Positions 8,292-15,498 of a stretch of DNA of 64,000 bases are shown here, piece after piece. Both the position numbers and the translations under genes were made by a program. The stretch comes from JANQJA01 sp965267485 (lineage in GTDB: Bacteria > Pseudomonadota > Gammaproteobacteria > Pseudomonadales > Azotimanducaceae). The stretch is from contig OZ254080.1 in the NCBI GenBank assembly GCA_965267485.1, forward strand, positions 682,001 through 746,000, in the 5' to 3' direction. How positions within the stretch are numbered: the stretch's first letter is position 1; the number at the start of each line of letters is the position of its first letter. The notes below the pieces were generated by a model. It saw only the letters and a list, made by a program, of their open reading frames with translations. It did not search any database and was not told the origin of the DNA.

Positions 8292-9319
8292 ACATGCAGG
8301 AAGCAATCGCAAAGGTGATTGATCGGGCGCCGCTGTCTCACGGCGAGATGACCGATGTCATGCGCCTGATCATGACGGGCGAAGCAACGCCTGCACAGAT
8401 CGGTGGCTTTCTCGTCGGATTGCGGATGAAAGGCGAAACCGTCGACGAAGTCGCGGCGGCGGCGGGTGTCATGCGTGAGCTGGCGACACGGGTCGAGGTG
8501 AATACGGATGGCCTCGTTGACACCTGCGGTACCGGCGGCAGCGGCAGCAACAAGTTCAATATCTCAACCGCCAGCGCGTTCGTGGCTGCTGCGGCAGGAG
8601 CCAGGGTTGCCAAGCACGGCAATCGCGGTGCTTCCAGCAAGAGCGGCAGCGCTGACGTGCTCGAAGCGGCAGGCGCCAACATCATGCTGTCTGCTGAGGA
8701 AGTCGCCCGGTGTATTGACAACATCGGCGTCGGCTTTCTGTTTGCACTCAATCATCACGGCGCGATGAAGCATGCGATCGGACCCCGGCGCGAAATGGTG
8801 GTTCGAACGATCTTCAACGTGCTGGGGCCGCTCACGAATCCTGCGGGTGCGAAACGCCAGGTGTTGGGCGTTTACGGCGCTGAGTGGGTGCGTCCGATTG
8901 CGGAGGTACTGGCGCAACTCGGCAGTGAACACGTCATGGTCGTGCATTCCGATGACGGGCTCGATGAGATCAGTATTGCTGCAAGCACGCGTGTCGCCGA
9001 GCTCAAAGGCGGTGCTATTGTCGAGTATTCGATCTCCCCGGCGGATTTCGGCATCGAGACAGCTCCCCTTGATGCACTCGTTGTCGAAGACAGCGAAGGC
9101 AGTCTGGATATCCTGCGCCAAGCGCTCGCGGGCAAACATGCCGGAGCCGCGAATATCGTCGCATTGAACGCCGGTGCGGCCATTTACGTCTCCGGGCAGG
9201 CCGGCTCGCTGGCGGCCGGGGTCAGGATGGCCGAAGACGTCATCGCGTCAGGGCAGGCGACAGAGAAGTTCAAGGATTTCGTCGATTTCACCCGCCAGCT
9301 TGCCGCCGGGCAGGACTGA
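8288..9319 (+). CDS. trpD: Anthranilate phosphoribosyltransferase
   Basis: Transfers the phosphoribosyl group of PRPP to anthranilate. It has 343 residues, the standard length. The glycine-rich PRPP loop is DTCGTGGSGSNKFNIST. Other family motifs are VAKHGNRGASSKSGSADVLE, FALNHHGAMKHA, GPRREMVVRTIFNVLGPLTNPA and VVHSDDGLDEIS. The ATG at 8288 overlaps the trpG stop (ATGA); a second ATG two codons later is equally possible. trpC follows after 2 bases, so this is one operon. Confidence 0.97.
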   Translation: MNMQEAIAKVIDRAPLSHGEMTDVMRLIMTGEATPAQIGGFLVGLRMKGETVDEVAAAAGVMRELATRVEVNTDGLVDTCGTGGSGSNKFNISTASAFVAAAAGARVAKHGNRGASSKSGSADVLEAAGANIMLSAEEVARCIDNIGVGFLFALNHHGAMKHAIGPRREMVVRTIFNVLGPLTNPAGAKRQVLGVYGAEWVRPIAEVLAQLGSEHVMVVHSDDGLDEISIAASTRVAELKGGAIVEYSISPADFGIETAPLDALVVEDSEGSLDILRQALAGKHAGAANIVALNAGAAIYVSGQAGSLAAGVRMAEDVIASGQATEKFKDFVDFTRQLAAGQD

Positions 9320-9321
9320 CG

Positions 9322-10110
9322 ATGGCGGACATTCTCGAGAAGATCGTCGAGCACAAGCGCGGAGAAGTCGCGACGCGACGGGCAGCGACCGATGAAGCGG
9401 CACTGATGGCGCTGATCGAGCGTCAGGCGCCAACCCGCGGATTTGCCGACGCGCTGCATGCGCGCATTGCGGCGCGGCAGCCCGCCGTGATCGCCGAAGT
9501 CAAGAAAGCTTCTCCGTCGAAGGGCGTGATCAGGGAGCACTTCGAGCCGGTTGATATTGCGATTGACTACGAACGTCATGGCGCAACCTGCCTGTCGATC
9601 CTGACGGACGAATCGTTCTTTCAGGGCGCTGATGACTATCTGCGTTCCGCGCGAGCCGCGGTTTCCCTGCCGGTGCTGCGCAAGGATTTCATGGTCGACC
9701 GGTGGCAGATTCTGGAGTCGCGGGCGATCGGCGCCGACTGCATTCTGCTGATCGCCTCAGTCCTTTCCGCAGAAGAGCTGGCGTCGTTTTCGGCGCTCAG
9801 TCATGAACTCGGGATGGACGTACTGTTCGAAGTCCATGACGACCACGAACTCGACAAGGTGCTGGCGCTCTCGCCCCGGCTCGTGGGGGTCAACAACCGG
9901 GACCTTCGTACCTTCGAGACCAGTCTCGATACGACGATCGGGTTGCTTTCGCGGATGCCTGCGGATTGTGACGTGATCACGGAGAGCGGTATCCATCATC
10001 GGGCGGACGTCGACCGTATGGTGGATAGCAACGTCTACGGCTTTCTGGTGGGTGAGGCATTCATGCGGGCTGATCGCCCAGGTAAGGCGCTGGCGGCGCT
10101 GTTCGGCTAG
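9322..10110 (+). CDS. trpC: Indole-3-glycerol-phosphate synthase
   Basis: Closes the pyrrole ring in tryptophan synthesis. It has 262 residues and is a monofunctional TIM barrel with no TrpF fusion. Motifs: ILEKIVEHKRGEV, PAVIAEVKKASPSKGVI, VLRKDFMVDRWQI, LVGVNNRDLRTF, VITESGIHHRADV and GFLVGEAFMRADRPG. Its TAG stop at 10108-10110 shares a CTAG tetramer with the TAG stop of the convergent crp gene, so there is no intergenic terminator. Confidence 0.97.
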   Translation: MADILEKIVEHKRGEVATRRAATDEAALMALIERQAPTRGFADALHARIAARQPAVIAEVKKASPSKGVIREHFEPVDIAIDYERHGATCLSILTDESFFQGADDYLRSARAAVSLPVLRKDFMVDRWQILESRAIGADCILLIASVLSAEELASFSALSHELGMDVLFEVHDDHELDKVLALSPRLVGVNNRDLRTFETSLDTTIGLLSRMPADCDVITESGIHHRADVDRMVDSNVYGFLVGEAFMRADRPGKALAALFG

Positions 10111-10742
10111 CGCGTGCCGAAGACCACCATGGTCTTGCCCTTGACGGAGACGAGACCCTGGTCTTCGAGCGTCTTGAGAACGCGGCCGACCATCTCACGC
10201 GAACAGCCGACGAGGCGACCGATCTCCTGACGGGTAATCTTGATCTGCATGCCGTCCGGATGCGTCATGGCGTCAGGCTGCTCACACAGTTCCAGCAACG
10301 TGCGTGCGACGCGGCCCGTCACATCGAGGAAGGCAAGATCGCCAACCTTCTGGGTCGTTTTGTTCAGTCGATCAACAAGCTGGCTCGTCAGCTGGAAGAG
10401 CATGCCGGCATCGCGTTTGCTGAGTTCAGCGAACTTCTGGTAGCCGAGCTCTGCGACCTCGCACTCGGTCTTCGCCTTGACCCATGCGGTACGTGTGCCT
10501 TCTCCGAACATGGCCATCTCGCCGAAGAAATCGCCGGCGTTCAGGTAGGCCACAATGATCTCACGACCGGTGTCGTCTTCGATGATGACGGTGACCGACC
10601 CCTTGGTGATGTAGAAGATCGAGTCCGATTCTTCACCCGCATAGATGATCGTGCTGCCCTTGGGGTAGCGACGCTTGTGTGCAGCAGACAGGAATTCATC
10701 CATGTTGCCGAGATCGGGTGTTGTCAGGCTTAAGCTCACCAT
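10107..10742 (-). CDS. crp: CRP/Vfr-type cAMP-dependent transcription regulator
   Basis: Global regulator with an N-terminal cyclic-nucleotide-binding domain and a C-terminal helix-turn-helix. It has 211 residues. The phosphate-binding cassette DFFGEMAMFGEGTRTAWVKA keeps the Glu and Arg that hold cAMP. The dimer helix follows, then the DNA-recognition region ITRQEIGRLVGCSREMVGRVLKTLEDQGLVSVKG, close to Vfr of Pseudomonas and Clp of Xanthomonas. The position between trpC and an osmC-like gene matches vfr. It is convergent with trpC (shared CTAG stop) and divergent from the OsmC gene. The ATG at 10742 lacks a clear ribosome site; a second Met at residue 14 is an alternative start. It could read the product of the cyclase at 14425. 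Confidence 0.93.
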   Translation of the reverse strand: MVSLSLTTPDLGNMDEFLSAAHKRRYPKGSTIIYAGEESDSIFYITKGSVTVIIEDDTGREIIVAYLNAGDFFGEMAMFGEGTRTAWVKAKTECEVAELGYQKFAELSKRDAGMLFQLTSQLVDRLNKTTQKVGDLAFLDVTGRVARTLLELCEQPDAMTHPDGMQIKITRQEIGRLVGCSREMVGRVLKTLEDQGLVSVKGKTMVVFGTR

Positions 10743-10912
10743 GGCAATAAGGGTACGGCGAGAATGCGGCTAAAACAACCGCTGCAAGCAAGTGCCAGAC
10801 CAGATGTCGATCTTTATGCACCGTCTGTCTGACGAAACGTGCGCGGGTTCTCAGTGGCGCCGCGAATCCCTTCTCGCTAGGATGCCGCCTTCGCTGTTTT
10901 CGGAATACCCCT
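10743..10912. other. Divergent intergenic region crp/osmC-like gene
   Basis: These 170 bases must hold the promoters of both genes. A TAGGAT near 10879 could be a -10 element for the OsmC gene, with no good -35. I saw no clear TGTGA-N6-TCACA operator. Confidence 0.3.
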
Positions 10913-11335
10913 ATGGAAGGCAAAGTCAGGTGGATCGATGACGTCATGTTCGTCGCGGAATCCGGTAGCGGGCATACGGTCGTCATCGACGGGCCGGAGT
11001 CCGAGGGTGGGCGCAACATCGGGATCAGGCCGATGGAGCTGGTTTTGCTGGGCGTCGCCGGGTGTACCAGCTTCGATGTGATCAGCATCCTGCGGAAAGC
11101 GCGTCAGCCAATCGTCGACTGCGTCACCGAGGTCCGTGCAGAACGGGCCGACGAGATTCCAAGTGTCTTCACGAAGATTCACTTTCATTTCGTCGTGACC
11201 GGCGATGGGCTCAAGGAGTCACAGGTCAAAAGGGCGATCGAACTCTCGGCAGAAAAGTACTGCTCAGCATCGATCATGCTGTCCGCTGCGGGCGTCGAGA
11301 TCACCCACGACTACGAGATCAGACCCAGTACGTAG
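10913..11335 (+). CDS. OsmC family peroxidase-like protein
   Basis: OsmC/Ohr-family proteins reduce organic hydroperoxides with two cysteines. The protein has 140 residues, begins MEGKVRWIDDVMFVAE, and has the first family Cys in LLGVAGCTSFDVISIL and the second in AEKYCSASIML, near residues 51 and 117. This is the YhfA-like branch found next to crp/vfr in many gammaproteobacteria; its substrate there is not established. Its 3' end overlaps the convergent coq7 gene by 17 bases. In Pseudomonas speD lies between this gene and coq7; it is absent here. Confidence 0.9.
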   Translation: MEGKVRWIDDVMFVAESGSGHTVVIDGPESEGGRNIGIRPMELVLLGVAGCTSFDVISILRKARQPIVDCVTEVRAERADEIPSVFTKIHFHFVVTGDGLKESQVKRAIELSAEKYCSASIMLSAAGVEITHDYEIRPST

Positions 11336-11963
11336 AGGTCGTCATTGCGCGCGAGACGCGTCGCATCGCGCGCTTGATGCCTTTCGGGAAGACTGCGCCG
11401 CCCATTTCGAGCGCCTGCTGACCGTGCCTGGCCTCATCTTCCTTCATCTGCTGCAGGATGCTGCGCGAGCGTTCGTCGTTCTCGGGCAGGCGAGCGAGGT
11501 GCTCATCAAGATGATCCTCGACATTTTCCTCGGTCGCCGCAACGAACCCGAGATTAACCTTGTCTCCCAACAGGCCCGCGGTGGCGCCCATGGCAAATGA
11601 TGCTGCGTACCAGAATGGGTTGAGGTAGCTGACGTGGGAGTCGAGTTCACGAATCCGGGACTCGCACCACGACAGATGGTCCGTCTCCTCGGCGGCGGCC
11701 TCTTCAAGCGAGGATGCCGTTCGATGGCTCCTCGCTGTCAATGCCTGGCCTTCATAGAGCGCCTGCGCACACACTTCGCCGCAGTGATTGACGCGCATGA
11801 GCCGGGCGGCCCTGTCGCGCTCGGCAGCCGACAGTGCCTGATCGTCGGGACCCGTCGCTGGTGACGGGCGCGTCGTACGACCAACGTTTCCGCTGACGGT
11901 GCGAAGCACGTGGTCGAACCGGCCGATGGCCCGGTCCAGACCGTTCAGTCGGCGCGTCGTCAT
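11319..11963 (-). CDS. coq7: Demethoxyubiquinone hydroxylase Coq7 (UbiF replacement)
   Basis: Di-iron monooxygenase for the last hydroxylation in ubiquinone synthesis. It has 214 residues. The four-helix bundle with carboxylate/histidine ligands is visible as MRVNHCGEVCAQALYEGQ, EEAAAEETDHLSWCESRI, EENVEDHLDEHL and KEDEARHGQQAL. The ATG at 11963 shares one base with the hinT stop (TGATG), giving the short N-terminus MTTRRLNGLDRAIGRFDHVL typical of the family; longer in-frame starts run through hinT. It is probably the last gene of a minus-strand operon PP2C, CNBD-rhodanese, hinT, coq7. Confidence 0.95.
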   Translation of the reverse strand: MTTRRLNGLDRAIGRFDHVLRTVSGNVGRTTRPSPATGPDDQALSAAERDRAARLMRVNHCGEVCAQALYEGQALTARSHRTASSLEEAAAEETDHLSWCESRIRELDSHVSYLNPFWYAASFAMGATAGLLGDKVNLGFVAATEENVEDHLDEHLARLPENDERSRSILQQMKEDEARHGQQALEMGGAVFPKGIKRAMRRVSRAMTTSTYWV

Positions 11964-12307
11964 CAGCCGAGATGCGTGAGCTGGCGACCGCCCAGCACAT
12001 GCATGTGAATGTGGTATACGGTCTGGCCGCCTTCCTGATTGCAGTTCATGATGATGCGGTAGCCCGACTCGTCGATGCCCTGCTCGGCGGCAAGCTTGCG
12101 CGCCGTCAGGATCAGGTGGCCGCACAGCGATTGGTGGTCAGCCTCGAGATCATTCAGTGTCGTGACGTGCTGGCGCGGCACGATGAGCAGGTGCACCGGC
12201 GCCTGCGGATTGATGTCCCTGAACGAAATCACGAGGTCATCCTCGTAGATCTTTTCACTCGGAATCTCGCCTGCAACGATCTTGCAGAACAGACAGTCTT
12301 CACTCAT
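11963..12307 (-). CDS. hinT: HIT family nucleotide-binding protein (HinT-like)
   Basis: Histidine-triad hydrolase of purine nucleoside phosphoramidates. It has 114 residues. It shows the N-terminal zinc-type start MSEDCLFCKIVAGEIPS, then VSFRDINPQAPVHLLIVPR and the triad HIHMHVLGGRQL. The start overlaps the preceding gene by 4 bases (ATGA) and the stop overlaps coq7 by one base, so the genes are translationally coupled. HIT next to coq7 also occurs in Pseudomonas. Confidence 0.95.
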   Translation of the reverse strand: MSEDCLFCKIVAGEIPSEKIYEDDLVISFRDINPQAPVHLLIVPRQHVTTLNDLEADHQSLCGHLILTARKLAAEQGIDESGYRIIMNCNQEGGQTVYHIHMHVLGGRQLTHLG

Positions 12308-13320
12308 TGCGATGCCTCGGCTTTCTCTTGCTCCAACACGTAGCCGGTAAACCCGTTCTCATTGAGGATGTACGCGGCGAGTTCCCGGCGCCGGCCCCCG
12401 TCGCAGGCGCAGACGTAAACGGCTTCGGGCTTCAGCTTCGGCAGGTTTTTGCGCAGCGACAGCAGCGGCACATTCACGGCACCCGGGATCTTGTCCTGCT
12501 CGGCCTCCGCCTGGCTGCGCACGTCGAGGATGTACGTGCGTGGGTCGCCCTGCTCGATCATCTCGCGCGTTTCGTCCATGCTGATTGTTTCGATCAGTGG
12601 CCGCATCAGCAGACTCTCGAAGTCTTCCTCGGAAAGCCGCATGAGCTTGCCGCGGCTGATCATCGAAACGGTGGCATTGCGCGGGACGTCGCTGATAAGG
12701 GCGTCCTGTCCGAAATTGTCCCCGGCCGCCAGTTCTGCCAGCACGGCCACCTTTTCGCCGGACTTTCGCTCGACTTTGGCCCTGCCGGACTGAATCACGT
12801 AGAAATAGTCGCCGGGTTCGCCCTGGCGCACAACCGCTTCGCCGGCTTCGAACGCGACCTCTTCGAATTTGCTGAACAACGTCTGGATATTGGCCGGTGG
12901 AATGAACTCGAACAGCGGCGACGAAAGGAGGGCTTCCATCCAGTCGACCTCTTCCTCTTCGGCTTCGTCGCTGGCAGCCGGGTCGGTATCGTCGAACAGC
13001 CCTGCGCGTTCGATCTGCAGCATGCGAGTCTCTTCGGTCGTGACGGCCGTCAGCTTGTGCGTTTCGTTGTTGTCGATCGCAAACTTTGAGGCTTCGTCGT
13101 TCGCCTTGCGGTTCTTGGCCTCAAACTTCTCATCGACGAGGTCGACCGCGCCACTCAGCAGCCAGTAGACGAGCGGATCGCTGTCATTGCGCTTGAAGAT
13201 CATCTTCCCCTCGCCGTACTTCACGATCCGGGCACGGCCGAGGACGTCACGCAGCGCCTCCTCGTCCATGTCGCGAAACGGTACGAGCGTCTTGATCCTC
13301 TCTAGGTCAGAATTTTCCAT
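12304..13320 (-). CDS. Tandem cyclic-nucleotide-binding domains fused to a rhodanese domain
   Basis: A protein of about 338 residues, probably cytoplasmic, without signal peptide. Domain order: a divergent CNBD (about 1-115, starting MENSDLERIKTLVPFRDMDE), an acidic linker (DPAASDEAEEEEVDW), a second CNBD (about 130-245) and a C-terminal rhodanese domain (about 250-338) with active-site loop CDGGRR matching CxxGxR. In the second CNBD the phosphate-binding cassette reads GDNFGQDALISDVPRNATV: the Arg is kept but the usual Glu is Gln, so cAMP binding is uncertain. No DNA-binding domain. ATG at 13320 is chosen because the longer form adds a Pro/His-rich stretch. It sits between the PP2C gene and hinT on the same strand. 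A role as a second-messenger-gated sulfurtransferase or redox protein is inference. Confidence 0.85.
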   Translation of the reverse strand: MENSDLERIKTLVPFRDMDEEALRDVLGRARIVKYGEGKMIFKRNDSDPLVYWLLSGAVDLVDEKFEAKNRKANDEASKFAIDNNETHKLTAVTTEETRMLQIERAGLFDDTDPAASDEAEEEEVDWMEALLSSPLFEFIPPANIQTLFSKFEEVAFEAGEAVVRQGEPGDYFYVIQSGRAKVERKSGEKVAVLAELAAGDNFGQDALISDVPRNATVSMISRGKLMRLSEEDFESLLMRPLIETISMDETREMIEQGDPRTYILDVRSQAEAEQDKIPGAVNVPLLSLRKNLPKLKPEAVYVCACDGGRRRELAAYILNENGFTGYVLEQEKAEASQ

Positions 13321-13385
13321 AGCCCGATGCTGGTGTGGCTGGGGAAGTCGGCCGCCCATTATAGAGAACCATCAGGCGCAAAACA

Positions 13386-14285
13386 TTAGCCGTTATTGTC
13401 GTCGCGCTGATTTCCGTGAGCGTTACGGCGATTTCTTCGGGTGCTGTCGTCCGAGCGGCCCATACCGGCAGGGACATGGGTATCGGTATCCTGCTTCACC
13501 GTGGTGGCGGGCGCCGAAACAAGGATCACCGTCACGTTGTCCTTGCCACCTTGCGCCAGCGCAGTGTCGATCAGTCGATCCGTCACATCCTGGTCGCTGC
13601 CGCCTGCCGCGATGATTTCCTCGATCTGGCGATCGCTCACGCAGTCGGTAAGCCCATCACTGCAAAGGAGGATCTTCTGATCCGGGCGCCAGCGTTCACT
13701 GACGCTATCGGCCCTGACGGTGTCGAGTTCCTGAACCCCGAGTGCGCGCGTGACCGCGTTCTTGCGGGGATCGTTTTCGGCTTCCTCGGCGGTCAATTCG
13801 CCTTGGTCGATGAGTGACTGGACGAGTGAGTGGTCGACGGTCAGCCGTGACAGTTTGCCGTCAAACATGTAGGCGCGTGAGTCGCCGACCCAGAACACGT
13901 TGTAGAGATTGCCCTGGGACAGGAGCAGCACGATGGTCGTGCCCATGTTCGTGCCCATACCTTCGGTATCGGCGTACTCCTTGATCCGGCGGTGAGCAAG
14001 TTCTATCGCCTGATTGACACCATGGCCATCACGAATCTGGCTGGTGATCGTAAAGGTCGTAATGGCGCTCGCGACCTCGCCGAAACCGAGCCCCCCCATG
14101 CCGTCAGCGACGACATACAGGCTTCGCGTCTCATCGCACACGAAGCTGTCTTCATTGTTGTCCCTGACGTTACCGACATGGGTACCGGCGCCGAATTGAT
14201 GCAATTCATGCTCCTTGGCTGGTGGCGTCGTTTGGGGGGTGAGATTAGCCACGCGATTATTGAACATCTCCGAGCATATTGCCAT
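13386..14285 (-). CDS. PP2C/Stp1-type serine/threonine protein phosphatase
   Basis: Metal-dependent phosphatase that reverses Ser/Thr kinase action. It has up to 299 residues. All PP2C motifs are present: GTHVGNVRDNNEDSF, VADGMGGLGFGEVAS, MGTTIVLLL, FWVGDSRAYMFDG, LTVDHSLVQSLIDQGE, ILLCSDGLTDCVSD and GGKDNVTVILV; the metal-binding Asp residues are intact. The tail after residue 265 is disordered, basic and Asn-rich. The start is uncertain: ATG at 14285 or at 14267. It is divergent from the cyclase-FHA gene and first in a minus-strand operon. With the nearby kinase and FHA protein it forms a complete phospho-threonine module, comparable to PppA in type VI secretion. Confidence 0.93.
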   Translation of the reverse strand: MAICSEMFNNRVANLTPQTTPPAKEHELHQFGAGTHVGNVRDNNEDSFVCDETRSLYVVADGMGGLGFGEVASAITTFTITSQIRDGHGVNQAIELAHRRIKEYADTEGMGTNMGTTIVLLLSQGNLYNVFWVGDSRAYMFDGKLSRLTVDHSLVQSLIDQGELTAEEAENDPRKNAVTRALGVQELDTVRADSVSERWRPDQKILLCSDGLTDCVSDRQIEEIIAAGGSDQDVTDRLIDTALAQGGKDNVTVILVSAPATTVKQDTDTHVPAGMGRSDDSTRRNRRNAHGNQRDDNNG

Positions 14286-14424
14286 TGTTGGCGAGGCTCG
14301 ACCAAGACCTGACGAGTGGACCCTGATGCTGGAAAAACAGTCAGAGGCGCTATATTCTTCACCCGCTGCGATGACTGCGGGCGTATCCTTTGCGCCCTGC
14401 TCAAAATAACGCTAGGTTTTGCTG
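14286..14424. promoter_or_regulatory. Divergent promoter region PP2C/cyclase-FHA
   Basis: 139 bases separate the two signalling genes. TATATT at 14351-14356 (5 of 6 to the -10 consensus) is the best candidate for the cyclase promoter; no good -35 stands at the right distance. No other structure noticed. Confidence 0.35.
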
Positions 14425-15324
14425 ATGGCTCGAGAGAACGTTGAAGTTGCCGTGATGTTCGCCGATGTGACGGGCAGCACGAAGCTATACGAATCTCTGG
14501 GCGATGAAGACGCCAACCGGATCATCGGCAAGGTCCTCGACATCATGGCGAAGGTCACCGAGGGTTACCAGGGCTTCGTCATCAAGACCATCGGCGACGA
14601 GATCATGTGTCGCTTCGCTTCTGCCAACGACTGCGCAAGGGCGGCCAAGGATATTCAGGAAGAGATCTCGGCGGGCATCCAGGGTGAAACGATCCCGATC
14701 TCTGTGAAGGTCGGGCTGCACTACGGGCCCGCGATTCTGATGGAAGACGGGGACGTGTTCGGCGATGCAGTCAATGTTGCGGCGCGAATGGCGAGCATCG
14801 CCAAGGGTGACCAGATCATCACGACCGAAGACACGATCAGGTTGCTTGATGCCGATCTGCAGGACATCAGCCGCCAATTCGACAAGACCAACGTCAAGGG
14901 CAAGGAAGAAGAAATCGTTGTCTACCAGATTGTCTGGGAGCAGAGCGACGACGTTACCCGAATCGAGATTGTGACCTCCGAAGAGGAAGAAGAGGTTCGC
15001 CACCTCACGCTGAAGTTCCGGGGCGAGCAGAACCGGATCTCATCCCAGGACAAGCGGACCTTCGTGATCGGTCGTGGCGTCCAGAGCGACCTCCTGTGTC
15101 AGACCCGCCTTGCCTCGCGGACCCACGCAATGATCGAGTTCCGTCGTGGCAAATTCCTGCTGACCGACCAGAGCTCCAACGGCACCTTCATCAAGACTGA
15201 CGATGGGGAGAACATCTTCCTGCGCCGTCAGGAACTGATGCTGTGGGGCTCCGGCTACATCGGTCTGGGCGAGGAAGTCTCGAAAGAAGACCCCAACGAT
15301 CTGATCCACTACATCTGCGAGTAG
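14425..15324 (+). CDS. Class III adenylate/guanylate cyclase fused to an FHA domain
   Basis: A soluble protein of about 299 residues. The N-terminal half is a class III cyclase catalytic domain: metal-binding Asp in MFADVTGSTKLYE, the second in IKTIGDEIMCRF, and the transition-state Asn/Arg in VFGDAVNVAARMASI. The Lys before TIGDE and the Asp in FGDAVN favour ATP, so cAMP is the likely product. After an acidic linker (TSEEEEEVRHL) the C-terminal FHA domain shows VIGRGVQSDL, LASRTHAMIEF and SSNGTFI, the residues that grip phosphothreonine. The ATG at 14425 is chosen over TTG/CTG codons two and one positions earlier. An FHA domain suggests that cyclase activity or location responds to a phosphothreonine partner; the kinase encoded next is the obvious candidate. 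Confidence 0.92.
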   Translation: MARENVEVAVMFADVTGSTKLYESLGDEDANRIIGKVLDIMAKVTEGYQGFVIKTIGDEIMCRFASANDCARAAKDIQEEISAGIQGETIPISVKVGLHYGPAILMEDGDVFGDAVNVAARMASIAKGDQIITTEDTIRLLDADLQDISRQFDKTNVKGKEEEIVVYQIVWEQSDDVTRIEIVTSEEEEEVRHLTLKFRGEQNRISSQDKRTFVIGRGVQSDLLCQTRLASRTHAMIEFRRGKFLLTDQSSNGTFIKTDDGENIFLRRQELMLWGSGYIGLGEEVSKEDPNDLIHYICE

Positions 15325-15424
15325 CGAGCGCGTCGCCGGCCCGATTCGGCGTGTATTACGTCTTTCCCGTCCATTCCCCGTGAAGCGCCATTGAACCGGC
15401 TGCACGCCCGTGACCACCGGTTAT

Positions 15425-15453
15425 TTGGCAGTCGACCCCGGCCTTTGTAGAAT
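15425..15453 (+). promoter_or_regulatory. Sigma-70 promoter of the kinase gene
   Basis: TTGGCA at 15425-15430 (5 of 6) and TAGAAT at 15448-15453 (5 of 6) are separated by exactly 17 bases. Transcription would begin near 15460, giving a leader of about 39 bases before the ATG at 15499. This indicates that the kinase can be transcribed independently of the cyclase gene. Confidence 0.6.
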
Positions 15454-15498
15454 AATTGCTGAAGAGTTGTGCGCGTCCGGCGCACACGAGGGCCAACC

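Noticed and set aside
10743..10912. Autoregulatory Crp operator upstream of crp
   Set aside because: No sequence close to TGTGA-N6-TCACA was found in the intergenic region.
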